In this document: piece after piece, positions 27,220 through 35,311 of the stretch
How positions within the stretch are numbered: the stretch's first letter is position 1
How the letters are laid out: the number at the start of each line of letters is the position of its first letter
Assembly: GCF_900112425.1 (NCBI RefSeq)
Contig: NZ_FOLP01000018.1
Location: 55,474 to 119,473, forward strand
Direction of reading: 5' to 3'
DNA from: Variovorax sp. OK212
GTDB taxonomy: Bacteria; Pseudomonadota; Gammaproteobacteria; Burkholderiales; Burkholderiaceae_C
Length of the DNA stretch: 64,000 nucleotides
Translations under genes and position numbers: made by a program
The notes under the pieces: model-generated
Databases searched by the model: none
Told to the model about the DNA's origin: nothing
Seen by the model: only the letters and a program-made list of their open reading frames with translations

Positions 27220-28917
27220 ATGGACAGACGTTCCCCTCGCACCCCTTCGGGCTCCCTTTTTCCGCTCAGAACGCCGACACGGCGCAATCTGCGCTGGGCG
27301 AGCGGGCTGGTGCTGATGGCCTACATCACCTTCCACCTGCTGAACCACGCGCTGGGCATCTATTCGTTCGCCGCCGCCGAAACGGTGCTGCGCGGCGTGC
27401 AGAAGTTCTGGCACAGCCTGCCGGGCACCGTGCTGCTGTACGGCGCGGCCGCCACGCACCTGGCGCTGGCCGTGGTCGCGCTGTGGGAGCGCCGCACCCT
27501 GCGCATGCCGCCGCTGGAAGGCCTGCGCGTGCTGCTGGGCTTCGCACTGCCGCTGCTGCTGGCCACTCACCTCACGGCCATGCGCGGCGCCTACCTGGCC
27601 TACGGCATCGAGGGCTCTTACGTGCGCGTGGTCTGGGGCCTGTGGGACTGGCAGGGCGCGGCCGCGCAGCTGCTGATGATGCTCGCGGCGTGGGCCCATG
27701 GCTGCCTCGGCCTGCACTTCGCGTTGCGCGCCCAGCCGGCGTACCGGCGCTTTTCGCACCTGTTGCTGGCCGTTGCGGTGGTGTTGCCGCTGGCCGCGGC
27801 GATGGGCTTCGTGTCGATGGGGCGCGAGTTCCAGTGGAACGGCGTGCCGCCGGCCGCGTTGCCCACGCCCGAGCAGGGCAAGGCGCTCGGCGCGGCCGAG
27901 AACGGCATCAAGTGGGCCTACGGCCTGGCGCTGGCCGCGCTGCTGGCGGCGCGCTGGGGCCGCAACGGCTTCGCGCGCTGGTCGCGCCAGCCGTCGGTCA
28001 CGCTGCGCTACCCGGGCCGCACGGTGCAGGTGCCGCGCGGCTGGAGCGTGCTGGAAGCCAGCCGCTCCCACGGCATCGACCACGTGTCGGTCTGCGGCGG
28101 ACGCGCGCGCTGCTCGACCTGCCGCGTGCGCGTGGCGGGCCCGGCCGAGCACATCGGCGAGCCGGGCCGCGACGAACAGCGCACGCTCGAGCGCGTGCGC
28201 GCGCCGTCCGACGTGCGCCTGGCCTGCCAGCTGCGCCCGCGCGGCGACATCGAGGTGACGCCGCTGTTCGCGCCGCTGCCCAACGAGGGCCGGCCCGCGC
28301 CGGTCGGCAGCTTCGGGCGCGAACGCGACGTGGCGATTCTCTTCGTCGACCTGCGGCGCTGGTCCGGCCTGTCGGAGCGGCAGTGGCCCTTCGACCTGGC
28401 CTATGTGCTCGACCGCTATTTCGCCACCGTGGGCGCGGCCGTGCGCGAGAGCGGCGGCGTGCCCAACCAGTTCATCGGCGACAGCGTGATGGCCATCTTC
28501 GGGCTCGACTGCGACTTGTCCACCGCCTGCAGGCAAGCCCTGCACGCGACCGCGCTGATCGGCCAGCGCATGGACGCATGGAGCGAAGGTTTCGAAGCGC
28601 AATTCGGCCAGCGGCTGGAGTTCGGCATGGGCCTGCATGCAGGCCGCGCGGCCGTGGGCGAAGTGGGCTACCTGGAGACCACCACCTTCACCGCCATCGG
28701 CGAAGTGGTGAACACCGCGAGCCGCCTGCAGGACCATTCGAAGACCGCTGCGTCGCGCCTTGTCGTGTCGCTGTTCGCGGCCGAGCAGGCCGGCGTGGCC
28801 GACACCATGGGCACGCCCGAAACGCTCGCGGTGCGCGGCCGCTCCGAACCCCTCGCCGTGCTCTACGCCGCGCATCCGGCGGCCCATGCCGCGCCGCACG
28901 CTTCAGCGCCCGCGTAG
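27220..28917 (+). CDS. Membrane adenylate cyclase with haem-type anchor and 2Fe-2S domain
   Basis: A 565-aa three-part protein. Residues about 25-245 are a membrane anchor resembling SdhC/FrdC cytochrome b subunits, with histidines in or near helices (His39, 43, 80, 117, 160, 166) suited to haem b. Residues about 258-350 form a plant-type [2Fe-2S] ferredoxin with Cys292, 298, 301 and 336. Residues about 368-550 are a class III cyclase domain with Asp377 and Asp421 as metal ligands. The architecture matches redox-responsive cyclases such as CyaC of Sinorhizobium meliloti. It would couple quinone or redox state to cAMP, read by the divergent Crp/Fnr protein. Confidence 0.85.
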   Translation: MDRRSPRTPSGSLFPLRTPTRRNLRWASGLVLMAYITFHLLNHALGIYSFAAAETVLRGVQKFWHSLPGTVLLYGAAATHLALAVVALWERRTLRMPPLEGLRVLLGFALPLLLATHLTAMRGAYLAYGIEGSYVRVVWGLWDWQGAAAQLLMMLAAWAHGCLGLHFALRAQPAYRRFSHLLLAVAVVLPLAAAMGFVSMGREFQWNGVPPAALPTPEQGKALGAAENGIKWAYGLALAALLAARWGRNGFARWSRQPSVTLRYPGRTVQVPRGWSVLEASRSHGIDHVSVCGGRARCSTCRVRVAGPAEHIGEPGRDEQRTLERVRAPSDVRLACQLRPRGDIEVTPLFAPLPNEGRPAPVGSFGRERDVAILFVDLRRWSGLSERQWPFDLAYVLDRYFATVGAAVRESGGVPNQFIGDSVMAIFGLDCDLSTACRQALHATALIGQRMDAWSEGFEAQFGQRLEFGMGLHAGRAAVGEVGYLETTTFTAIGEVVNTASRLQDHSKTAASRLVVSLFAAEQAGVADTMGTPETLAVRGRSEPLAVLYAAHPAAHAAPHASAPA

Positions 28918-28929
28918 TTGGCTGAAGCG

Positions 28930-29006
28930 GTGCGCAAACGCACAGCGCCGAGCGCGGTGAAGTTTCACACTGCCTGCGTGGCAACGACGAATGTCCGCCG
29001 CCCACA
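28930..29006 (+). repeat. Duplicated 5' region, copy 1
   Basis: This 77-bp stretch upstream of the gene at 29031 is repeated at 29581-29657 upstream of the gene at 29683. It begins with the imperfect palindrome GTGCGCAAACGCAC, contains TTTCACAC, and ends with 29 bp identical between the copies. Distances to the ATG are 101 and 102 bp, so the block probably holds the promoter and leader. Confidence 0.7.
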
Positions 29007-29030
29007 GAGACACTCGAAGGGACTCGCACC

Positions 29031-29417
29031 ATGAACTCCAAGCAACGCACCGCTCTTTCCGCCCTCGCATTCGCCATGCTGGGCACCGCTGGCGCCGTAC
29101 ACGCGGAAACCTACGAAGGCGTGCATTCGATCACCTCGTACGCCAGTCGCGCCGACGTGCGCGCCGACGCCGTGGCGGCCGCGCACAACGACAACCCCTA
29201 TGCCGACGGCGCCAACGCCGGCCCCGCTTCGGTGATCGCCTCGTCGACCAGCCGCGCCGCGGTCCGCGCCGAAGCCGTTGCGGCCGCGCACAGCGACAAC
29301 CCCTACGCCGAAGGCGCTTCGTCGAGCACGGCCCCGGTGGTGGCCAGCACGCTCGACCGTGCCACGGTGCGTGCCGCAGCCCGCGCGGCTGCGCGCGGCG
29401 ACGCACTGCCGCTGTAA
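29031..29417 (+). CDS. Small secreted DUF4148-like protein with internal repeats
   Basis: A 128-aa protein with a Sec signal peptide (residues 1-25, ending VHAET). The mature part is built from 35-residue repeats: SRADVRADAVAAAHNDNPYA, SRAAVRAEAVAAAHSDNPYA, and a shortened third unit DRATVRAAARAAAR. The pattern R-x-x-V-x-A-E-A is that of DUF4148 proteins, abundant in Burkholderiales and of unknown function. It was likely copied together with its 5' region to give the gene at 29683. Confidence 0.75.
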   Translation: MNSKQRTALSALAFAMLGTAGAVHAETYEGVHSITSYASRADVRADAVAAAHNDNPYADGANAGPASVIASSTSRAAVRAEAVAAAHSDNPYAEGASSSTAPVVASTLDRATVRAAARAAARGDALPL

Positions 29418-29478
29418 CCGGCATGTCGAGGTCGTAGGACACGCAGCCCGGGTCTCGCTTCGGCGAGCGTGCACCCCG

Positions 29479-29510
29479 AGGCCGGCCCTTGCGAAAGCAG
29501 AGGCCGGCCT
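29479..29510 (+). terminator. Probable terminator after the first DUF4148-like gene
   Basis: AGGCCGGCC and GGCCGGCCT are 9-bp arms around a 14-base loop, followed by TTG. The T run is short, so efficiency is uncertain. Confidence 0.5.
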
Positions 29511-29580
29511 TTGTACGTCCGGCAGGGGCGCGATCGAATCCGTGCGACGGTGACAGTGCCCTCTCCGATTGCTCGAAACG

Positions 29581-29657
29581 GTGCGCAAACACACAGCGCC
29601 GATCGCGCCGCGGTTTCACACTTCATTGGTGGCAACGACGAATGTCCGCCGCCCACA
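29581..29657 (+). repeat. Duplicated 5' region, copy 2
   Basis: Second copy of the 77-bp block at 28930. Here the initial palindrome has decayed on one side (GTGCGCAAACACAC), while the last 29 bp remain identical to copy 1. Uneven decay suggests the final 29 bp are under selection. Confidence 0.7.
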
Positions 29658-29682
29658 CACCGTGAATCAAAGGGACTCTCAC

Positions 29683-30045
29683 ATGAACTCCAAGCAACGC
29701 ATCGCCGCTTCCGTCTTCGCCACCGCCTTCGCCCTGCTGGGCGCCGCCGGTGCACACGCCGAAGCCTACGACGGCGTCCATGCCATCACCTCGTCCGCCA
29801 GCCGCGCCGATGTGAACGCCGAAGCCGTGGCCGCCACGCGCGCAGGCAACATCTATTCGGACACCGCCGCCGAAGGCGCCGTGGCCGTCAACTCCACGCT
29901 CGACCGCAACACCGTGCGCGACCAGGCCGTGGCCGCCGCGCACAACCCGCTGCAAAGCCTGGACCGCCGCGCGTTCTACCGCGACGAAGTGCCCTCGGCC
30001 TACAAGAAGCCCTCGGTGTCGTTCACGCGCCAGGCCGGCCTGTAA
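29683..30045 (+). CDS. Small secreted DUF4148-like protein, paralogue
   Basis: A 120-aa protein with the same first residues (MNSKQR) as its neighbour and a Sec signal ending AHA-EAYDGVHAITS. The repeat pattern is looser: SRADVNAEAVAAT, then DRNTVRDQAVAAAH. A novel tail FYRDEVPSAYKKPSVSFTRQAGL replaces the third unit. It comes from tandem duplication of the unit at 28930-29417 followed by divergence. Function is unknown. Confidence 0.75.
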   Translation: MNSKQRIAASVFATAFALLGAAGAHAEAYDGVHAITSSASRADVNAEAVAATRAGNIYSDTAAEGAVAVNSTLDRNTVRDQAVAAAHNPLQSLDRRAFYRDEVPSAYKKPSVSFTRQAGL

Positions 30046-30097
30046 GCAACGCAAGCAGCGGCGCGGCCCTGCTGCGTCGCTGTGCAGCTTCGCAGGT

Positions 30098-31159
30098 TCA
30101 GGGCCGCACGCCTTCCCACGCGTTCTGCAACAGCGCGCGGATCGCGTCCCGCGCCAGCGGGCGCGGATTGGGGTACTGGTTCGTGAGCGCATGCGCGCAC
30201 GCCAGGTCGAGGTCCGACTCCTTCATGCCGATGTCGCGCAACGCCACAGGCGCGCCGTTGTCGCGCGCCAGGTCGTACACCGCCTGCGCGGCGCTGGCGC
30301 CTCCCAGCGCCTTCGCGATGCGCGCCATGGCCTGCGGCGCCGCCTCGGCGTTGTAGGCCAGCGCATGCGGCAGCACGATGGTGTGCGTTTCCGCATGCGG
30401 CAAGTTGAAGCTGCCGCCCAGCGTGTGGCACAGCTTGTGGTGCAGCGCCATGCCGACGTTGCCCAGCACGGTGCCGCACAGCCACGCGCCGTAGAGCGCG
30501 TCGCTGCGCGCAGCCAGGTCCTTGGGCGCAGCGCGAAGGGCCGGCAGCGCGCGGCCCAGCGCCGCAATGCCTTCCTGCGCCATCAGGTCCATGACCGGGT
30601 TCGAATCGACCGCGTAGAGCCCTTCGGCCGCGTGCGCGATGGCGTTGATGCCGCTCGTCACGCTCATGGCCACGGGCAGGCTCAGCGACAGCTCGGGGTC
30701 GTAGATCACGGTGCGGGGCAGCACCTTGAAGTCCTTGCCCGTCTTCTTCATGCCGGCTTCGGTGATGCCGTAGATCGGCGTCATCTCGGAGCCCGCGTAG
30801 GTGGTGGGAATGGCGAGGATCGGCAGGCCCGAGTCGAGCGCGATCGCCTTGCCCAGCCCGGTGGTCGAGCCGCCGCCAATGGCCACGGCGCAGTCGGCCC
30901 CCAGGCGATGGGCCACCTCCCGCGCCTCGCGCGCGGTCTCGATGGGCACGTGCATCACGGCACGGTCGAACACGCCGGCCGCATGCGCGCCCAGCATGTC
31001 GGCCACGCGCTCGGCCTGCGGGCGCTGCTCGGGGGTGGACAGCACCAGCGCGCGGCGCGCGCCGAGCGCGTCGATCTCGCGCGCCAGGTGCTGCAGCGAC
31101 CCGGCGCCGAACACCACCCGCTGGGGCACGCTGTTGTAGACGAACGAAGGGGTGGTCAT
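30098..31159 (-). CDS. Maleylacetate reductase
   Basis: A 353-aa iron-containing-alcohol-dehydrogenase-fold enzyme. GGGSTTGLGKAIAL is the nucleotide-binding loop, PTTYAGSEMTPIYGIT is typical of maleylacetate reductases, and HHKLCHTLGGSFNLPHAETH carries the C-terminal His cluster. It reduces maleylacetate to 3-oxoadipate with NAD(P)H, the step after hydroxyquinol cleavage. It is the last gene of a minus-strand cluster with a transporter, FAD monooxygenase and decarboxylase, although a gap of 128 bp separates it from the DoxX gene. Confidence 0.9.
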   Translation of the reverse strand: MTTPSFVYNSVPQRVVFGAGSLQHLAREIDALGARRALVLSTPEQRPQAERVADMLGAHAAGVFDRAVMHVPIETAREAREVAHRLGADCAVAIGGGSTTGLGKAIALDSGLPILAIPTTYAGSEMTPIYGITEAGMKKTGKDFKVLPRTVIYDPELSLSLPVAMSVTSGINAIAHAAEGLYAVDSNPVMDLMAQEGIAALGRALPALRAAPKDLAARSDALYGAWLCGTVLGNVGMALHHKLCHTLGGSFNLPHAETHTIVLPHALAYNAEAAPQAMARIAKALGGASAAQAVYDLARDNGAPVALRDIGMKESDLDLACAHALTNQYPNPRPLARDAIRALLQNAWEGVRP

Positions 31160-31287
31160 GGCTTTCCTGTCTCTCGAATGGTGAAGCGGCCGATCGCCGG
31201 CTTCCACGATACGCCGGTGGCTCACCACTCGAGTGTCGAACGGGCCCGCGGGCCGTTCAACCACGGGAACGGAAAGGAGTTTTCCGC

Positions 31288-31707
31288 TCAGCCACCCGCA
31301 CGGGCCTGCCGGGTGGCGCCGTCCGCATGGGCGATGAGCAGCAGGAAGCCGCCGACCATCGCCACGTTCTTCAGGAAGTTGTTGAGTTGCCCCGCGAATT
31401 GCGCCGCGTCGGCGGCCCAGAACGCGTGCGCGGTGAAGGCCGTGGCCAGCGTGAAAAGTGCCAGCGCAGCCGCCACCCACTGCACCCGCCAGCCGGCCAC
31501 CAGCAGCAGCCCGCCGCCCACCTCGAGCGCGATGGTCAGCGGCAGCACCACGTCGGCCATCGGAATGCCGAGCTTGGCGAAGTAGCCGAGCGTGGCGCCG
31601 TAGGTCATGAGCTTGCGCACGCCGGCCACCAGGAAGATCACGGCCATCAACACGCGTGCCGCCGTGGTCCAGCGACCCGCGCCGCGATGGGATTCGTTCG
31701 TCGTCAT
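31288..31707 (-). CDS. DoxX-family membrane protein, second copy
   Basis: A 139-aa four-helix DoxX protein (ARVLMAVIFLVAGVRKLMTYG near residues 17-37; ALEVGGGLLLVAGWR). It overlaps the end of the AAHS transporter gene by 4 bp (ATGA), so it belongs to the dihydroxybenzoate cluster. In such clusters a DoxX partner may support a redox enzyme, but no role is proven. Confidence 0.82.
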   Translation of the reverse strand: MTTNESHRGAGRWTTAARVLMAVIFLVAGVRKLMTYGATLGYFAKLGIPMADVVLPLTIALEVGGGLLLVAGWRVQWVAAALALFTLATAFTAHAFWAADAAQFAGQLNNFLKNVAMVGGFLLLIAHADGATRQARAGG

Positions 31708-33116
31708 TTCATTTCTCCAACATGTGCGGGCACCGTCGCGGCGCCCGTGAATTTGAGGCGCCCCATGCACAGCACCATGGCGCAAGACAGCAGCGCCGGC
31801 ACGGCCGCCGCGATGAAGAGCGCGCTGGTCGTCCAGTGCAGCCCGATGAGCCAGCCCGCCAGCACCGGCCCCACGATGGAGCCCGCGCGGCCGATGCCCA
31901 GGCTCCAGCCCATGCCGGTGGCACGCACCGTGGTCGGGTACACGCCCGACGCCAGCGCAATGAGTGCGGGCTGCGCGCCCACCACGCAGAAGCCGCTCAC
32001 CATGACCACCGCGAGCAGCGGGGCCAGCGGCAGCGCCGGCTGCCCGATCACCGCAATGGCCACCACCGCCACCGCGAAGACGGGCACCAGCACGCGGTAG
32101 AAGCCGATGCGGTCGATCAGCGGCCCCATCGCCACCGTGCCCACCACCCCGCCCACCTGCAGCAGCGTGCCCACCAGCACCGCGGTGCGCGCGCTGTAGC
32201 CCGCGTCGGCCGCGATGGTCGGCAGCCAGTTGGCCAGGAAGAACAGGTTGAGCAGGTTCATGAAGTTGATGCCCCACAGCAGCAGCGTGGCCGGCCCGCG
32301 CCCCGCGCGGAACAGCTCGACCACGGGCGCGCCGTCCTGCTTCGCCTCGTGCACCACGTAGCGCGTGCCGGGGCCGACGCGCACGCCGGGCGCGATGCGG
32401 CCCAGCCACTGATGCACGCGGTCGAGCCTGCGTCCGCGCAGCACCAGGAACTGCATCGACTCGGGCATGTAGCGCGCCATGAGCGCGGCGATCACCAGCG
32501 GCACCACGCCGCCGAAGATGAACACCGACTGCCAGCCGCCCCACGGAATGAGCACGGCCGAGATCAGCCCGCCCAGCACCGCGCCGCCCGTGAAGCCGCA
32601 CGACACCCACATCATCAGCGTGACGCGCCGGCGCTGCGGGCTGTACTCGCTGGCCAGCGCGCTGGCGTTGGCCATGATGCCGCCCAGGCCGATGCCGGTG
32701 ATGAAGCGCATCGCCAGCAGCTGGTCGAGCGTGTGCGTGAAGGCCGTGGCCAGCATGCACAGCGCGAAGAACACCGTGGCGCCCAGCAGCACCGGCCGCC
32801 GGCCGATGCGGTCGGCGCAGATGCTCAGCACCAGCGAGCCGACCAGCATGCCGAACAGGCCCGCGCCGAACACCGGCCCCAGCGCGGCCTTCTCGATGCC
32901 CCAGGCGTGCACGATGGCGGGCGCGACGAAGCCCATGGCCTGCACGTCGAAACCGTCCATCACCACGGCGCAGCCGACCAGCAGCAGGATCCATTTCTGG
33001 AACGTGCTGACCGGGTGGCTGTCGATCAGCGCGGGGATGTCGATGGCGGCAGAGGCAGAGGCAGAGGCAGAGGAGGAGCCGGCACCGCCGCCCATCTCCA
33101 GGGATTGCGGCAGCAT
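31704..33116 (-). CDS. MFS aromatic-acid:H+ symporter, AAHS family
   Basis: A 470-aa, 12-helix transporter. VVMDGFDVQAMGFVAPAI in the first helix is the AAHS signature (PcaK, BenK type; the Asp is needed for transport), and ADRIGRRPVLL is the loop 2-3 motif. It likely brings a hydroxybenzoate into the cell for the monooxygenase and decarboxylase encoded just upstream. Its N-terminus holds a Ser-Ala tract coded by a hexanucleotide repeat. The stop overlaps the DoxX start. Confidence 0.87.
   Translation of the reverse strand: MLPQSLEMGGGAGSSSASASASAAIDIPALIDSHPVSTFQKWILLLVGCAVVMDGFDVQAMGFVAPAIVHAWGIEKAALGPVFGAGLFGMLVGSLVLSICADRIGRRPVLLGATVFFALCMLATAFTHTLDQLLAMRFITGIGLGGIMANASALASEYSPQRRRVTLMMWVSCGFTGGAVLGGLISAVLIPWGGWQSVFIFGGVVPLVIAALMARYMPESMQFLVLRGRRLDRVHQWLGRIAPGVRVGPGTRYVVHEAKQDGAPVVELFRAGRGPATLLLWGINFMNLLNLFFLANWLPTIAADAGYSARTAVLVGTLLQVGGVVGTVAMGPLIDRIGFYRVLVPVFAVAVVAIAVIGQPALPLAPLLAVVMVSGFCVVGAQPALIALASGVYPTTVRATGMGWSLGIGRAGSIVGPVLAGWLIGLHWTTSALFIAAAVPALLSCAMVLCMGRLKFTGAATVPAHVGEMK
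33049..33072. repeat. Hexanucleotide microsatellite, four GCAGAG units
   Basis: Four perfect GCAGAG units, flanked by degenerate ones, code the (Ser-Ala)n segment at about residues 16-25 of the AAHS transporter. Six-base steps keep the frame, so slippage would change tail length but not inactivate the gene. Confidence 0.85.
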
Positions 33117-33118
33117 CT

Positions 33119-34330
33119 TCACGCGGCGGCCTCGTCCAGGCAGTTCGCCGCCGTCCAGCCGTAGAGCCATTCGAGCGCGTCGTAGAAGCGCGCCTGCGGC
33201 CTGCCGGTCCACATGCTGTTGCGCACCTGCCGCTCCACGCCCTTGGCGTGGTAGATGCGGCCCATCTCGCGCGCCGACAGCACCACGCGCGCGGTGCGCG
33301 CCACGCGGGAGCGCTCGTACAGCGCCAGCGCGCGCGGCCAGTCGCCGCCTTCGCGCCGCAGCGCAAGGCCCAGCGTCACCGCGTCTTCGCAGGCCGTGCA
33401 GGCGCCCTGCGCAAGGTACTGCACCATCGGGTGCGCCGCGTCGCCCAGCAGCGTGGCACGGCCGAAGGTCCATTGCTCGATGGGGTTGCGGTCGGCCGTC
33501 GAGTAGCGCTTCCACGCCTTCGGAATGCGCAGCAGCTGCTGCACCTGCTCGCAGGTCGCGCGAAAGTAGCGCTGCACCTCGGCCGGGTCGCCGTCCATCG
33601 AGCCCCACTCCTCGGGCTGGTCGCTGTGGAAGGTGACGGCCAGGTTGAACTTGTCGCCGCCCTTCAGCGGGTAGTGCACCAGGTGGCAGTTGGGGCCGAC
33701 CCAGATGCAGGGCGCGGTGAAGCGCAGCGCCTCGGGGAAGTCGGCCGTGTCGATCACCGCGCGGAACACCACGTGGCCCGATACGCGGATGCCGTCGCCC
33801 ACATACTGCTGGCGCACCGCCGAGCGCACGCCGTCGCAGCCGATCACGGCCTGGCCCTGGTGGCGGCCGCCCTGCGCGTCGATCAGCGTCACACCGTCGG
33901 TGTCCTGCTCGATGTGCACGACCTTGGTCGAGGTCAGGAACTCGATGCCCTCGGTGGTCTGCTTCACGCCCTCGAGCAGCGCGCCGTGGATGTCGGCGCG
34001 GTGGATCACCGCATACGGGTTGCCGAAGCGCTCGCGAAACTGCTCGGACAGCGAGATGCTCGCCACGCGCTTGGCGTCGATGGCGTCGAACATCACCATC
34101 TCTTCGGTGTAGACCGCCTTGGCCCGCAGATGCTCGCCCACGCCCAGCGCGTCGCAGGCCGCGAAGGCGTTGGGGCTCAACTGAATGCCCGCGCCGATCT
34201 CGCCGATCTGCCCGGCCTGCTCGATCACCTTCACGCGATAGCCCTCGCGCACCAGGGCCAGCGCCGCGGCGAGCCCGCCGATGCCGCCGCCGGCCACGAG
34301 CACGGGGCGGCTGTCTCTTGCTGCGCTCAT
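33119..34330 (-). CDS. FAD-dependent aromatic hydroxylase, 3-hydroxybenzoate 6-hydroxylase-like
   Basis: A 403-aa group A flavoprotein monooxygenase: GGGIGGLAAALAL (FAD loop, residues 14-26), GCDGVRSAV (DG motif) and LLGDAAHPMVQYLAQGA (second FAD motif). Length and the C-terminal YDALEWLYGW resemble 3-hydroxybenzoate 6-hydroxylase. No gentisate dioxygenase is nearby, whereas maleylacetate reductase and a resorcylate-type decarboxylase are. Hydroxylation of resorcinol or a dihydroxybenzoate to hydroxyquinol is therefore the favoured role. It sits two bases before the transporter start. Confidence 0.82.
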   Translation of the reverse strand: MSAARDSRPVLVAGGGIGGLAAALALVREGYRVKVIEQAGQIGEIGAGIQLSPNAFAACDALGVGEHLRAKAVYTEEMVMFDAIDAKRVASISLSEQFRERFGNPYAVIHRADIHGALLEGVKQTTEGIEFLTSTKVVHIEQDTDGVTLIDAQGGRHQGQAVIGCDGVRSAVRQQYVGDGIRVSGHVVFRAVIDTADFPEALRFTAPCIWVGPNCHLVHYPLKGGDKFNLAVTFHSDQPEEWGSMDGDPAEVQRYFRATCEQVQQLLRIPKAWKRYSTADRNPIEQWTFGRATLLGDAAHPMVQYLAQGACTACEDAVTLGLALRREGGDWPRALALYERSRVARTARVVLSAREMGRIYHAKGVERQVRNSMWTGRPQARFYDALEWLYGWTAANCLDEAAA

Positions 34331-34331
34331 G

Positions 34332-35303
34332 TCACTTCAGCCCGAACAGCTTGCGGGCGTTGTCGCGGCCGATCTTCTGGCGGTCGTTCTCGCTGATCTC
34401 GCAGCTGTCGAACCAGCGCGCCGCGTCCTCGTGCTTCTCGAACGGGTAGTCGACCGAGTACATGATGCGGTCCGCGCCTACCTCGAGCATGGTCGACAGC
34501 AGCGTGGGCGTGCGGAAGTTGCCGCTGGTGGTGATGTGCACGTTGCTGCGCAGGTAGTCGCCGATTTCCCTGTCGCAGGGCATGCCGCGGCGGCCCTTGC
34601 GCAGGATGTGGTCGATGCGCCAGATGTTGAACGGAATGCCTTCGCCGAAATGGCCGAGGATCATCTGCAGCGCGGGGTGGCGGTCGAACATGCCGCTGGA
34701 CATCAGGCGCAGTGCGTGGATGGCCGTCTCCATCGCGAAGGCCCAGGTCGGGCCTGTGAGCCAGTGCGCGCCGTCGTAGATCGGTTCGCGGCCCAGCAGC
34801 GGGTCGCGCGGGTGCATGTAGAACGGCTTCCCCAGCGCGGCCGCGGCGGTCCAGAAATCGTCGAAGCGCGCGTCGTCGCAATACACGACCGTGTTCTCGT
34901 CGCCCACCTGAGAAAAGCCGTTCACCAGGAAGCCATGGAAGCCCAGCTGGTTCACGCAGCGCTCCAGCTCCCGCGCGGCCGCCTCGGGGTCTTGCATGGG
35001 CAACGCCGCGAAGCCGCCGAAGCGCGTGGGGTGGCGCCTGACCTGCTCGGCCAGCACGTCGTTGGCGCGCCGCGCCACCTCGACGGCGCGCTTCGCGTCG
35101 GGAATGCCCTGCACCGCCGGCGAGTTCAGCGAGAGGATCGAGAGCTGCGTGCCCCACGCGTCCATCTGCTCGAGGCGCTGCTGCTCGAAGTCGAGCAGGT
35201 TGTTCTTCAGGCCCTGCCACACCTCGGGGCGGGCATAGACCTGCGAGTCGGCGATCGTGAGGTCGATCGCAAAGTGCTCTTCGAGCGCAATCTTGTTCTT
35301 CAT
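34332..35303 (-). CDS. Gamma-resorcylate (2,6-dihydroxybenzoate) decarboxylase-like amidohydrolase
   Basis: A 323-aa amidohydrolase-2 enzyme. Glu8 and His10 (ALEEHFA), His164 (FYMHPRDPL), His218 and Asp285 (YSVDYPFE) match the metal and catalytic positions of gamma-resorcylate decarboxylases; long stretches such as VNGFSQ and HITTSGNFRT are characteristic too. These enzymes reversibly remove CO2 from 2,6- or 2,3-dihydroxybenzoate. The product resorcinol would feed the neighbouring hydroxylase. The ATG at 35303 was chosen over an upstream GTG because residue numbering then fits the family. Confidence 0.87.
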   Translation of the reverse strand: MKNKIALEEHFAIDLTIADSQVYARPEVWQGLKNNLLDFEQQRLEQMDAWGTQLSILSLNSPAVQGIPDAKRAVEVARRANDVLAEQVRRHPTRFGGFAALPMQDPEAAARELERCVNQLGFHGFLVNGFSQVGDENTVVYCDDARFDDFWTAAAALGKPFYMHPRDPLLGREPIYDGAHWLTGPTWAFAMETAIHALRLMSSGMFDRHPALQMILGHFGEGIPFNIWRIDHILRKGRRGMPCDREIGDYLRSNVHITTSGNFRTPTLLSTMLEVGADRIMYSVDYPFEKHEDAARWFDSCEISENDRQKIGRDNARKLFGLK

Positions 35304-35311
35304 GGGAAAAA

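Noticed and set aside
28918..30097. CRISPR-like or mobile repeat
   Set aside because: The repeated blocks are a gene duplication with its leader. There are only two copies, no spacers, no target-site duplications and no transposase.
33119..34330. Definite 3-hydroxybenzoate 6-hydroxylase with gentisate pathway
   Set aside because: No gentisate dioxygenase, maleylpyruvate isomerase or hydrolase is in the window, and the neighbours fit hydroxyquinol chemistry better, so the specific name was not given.
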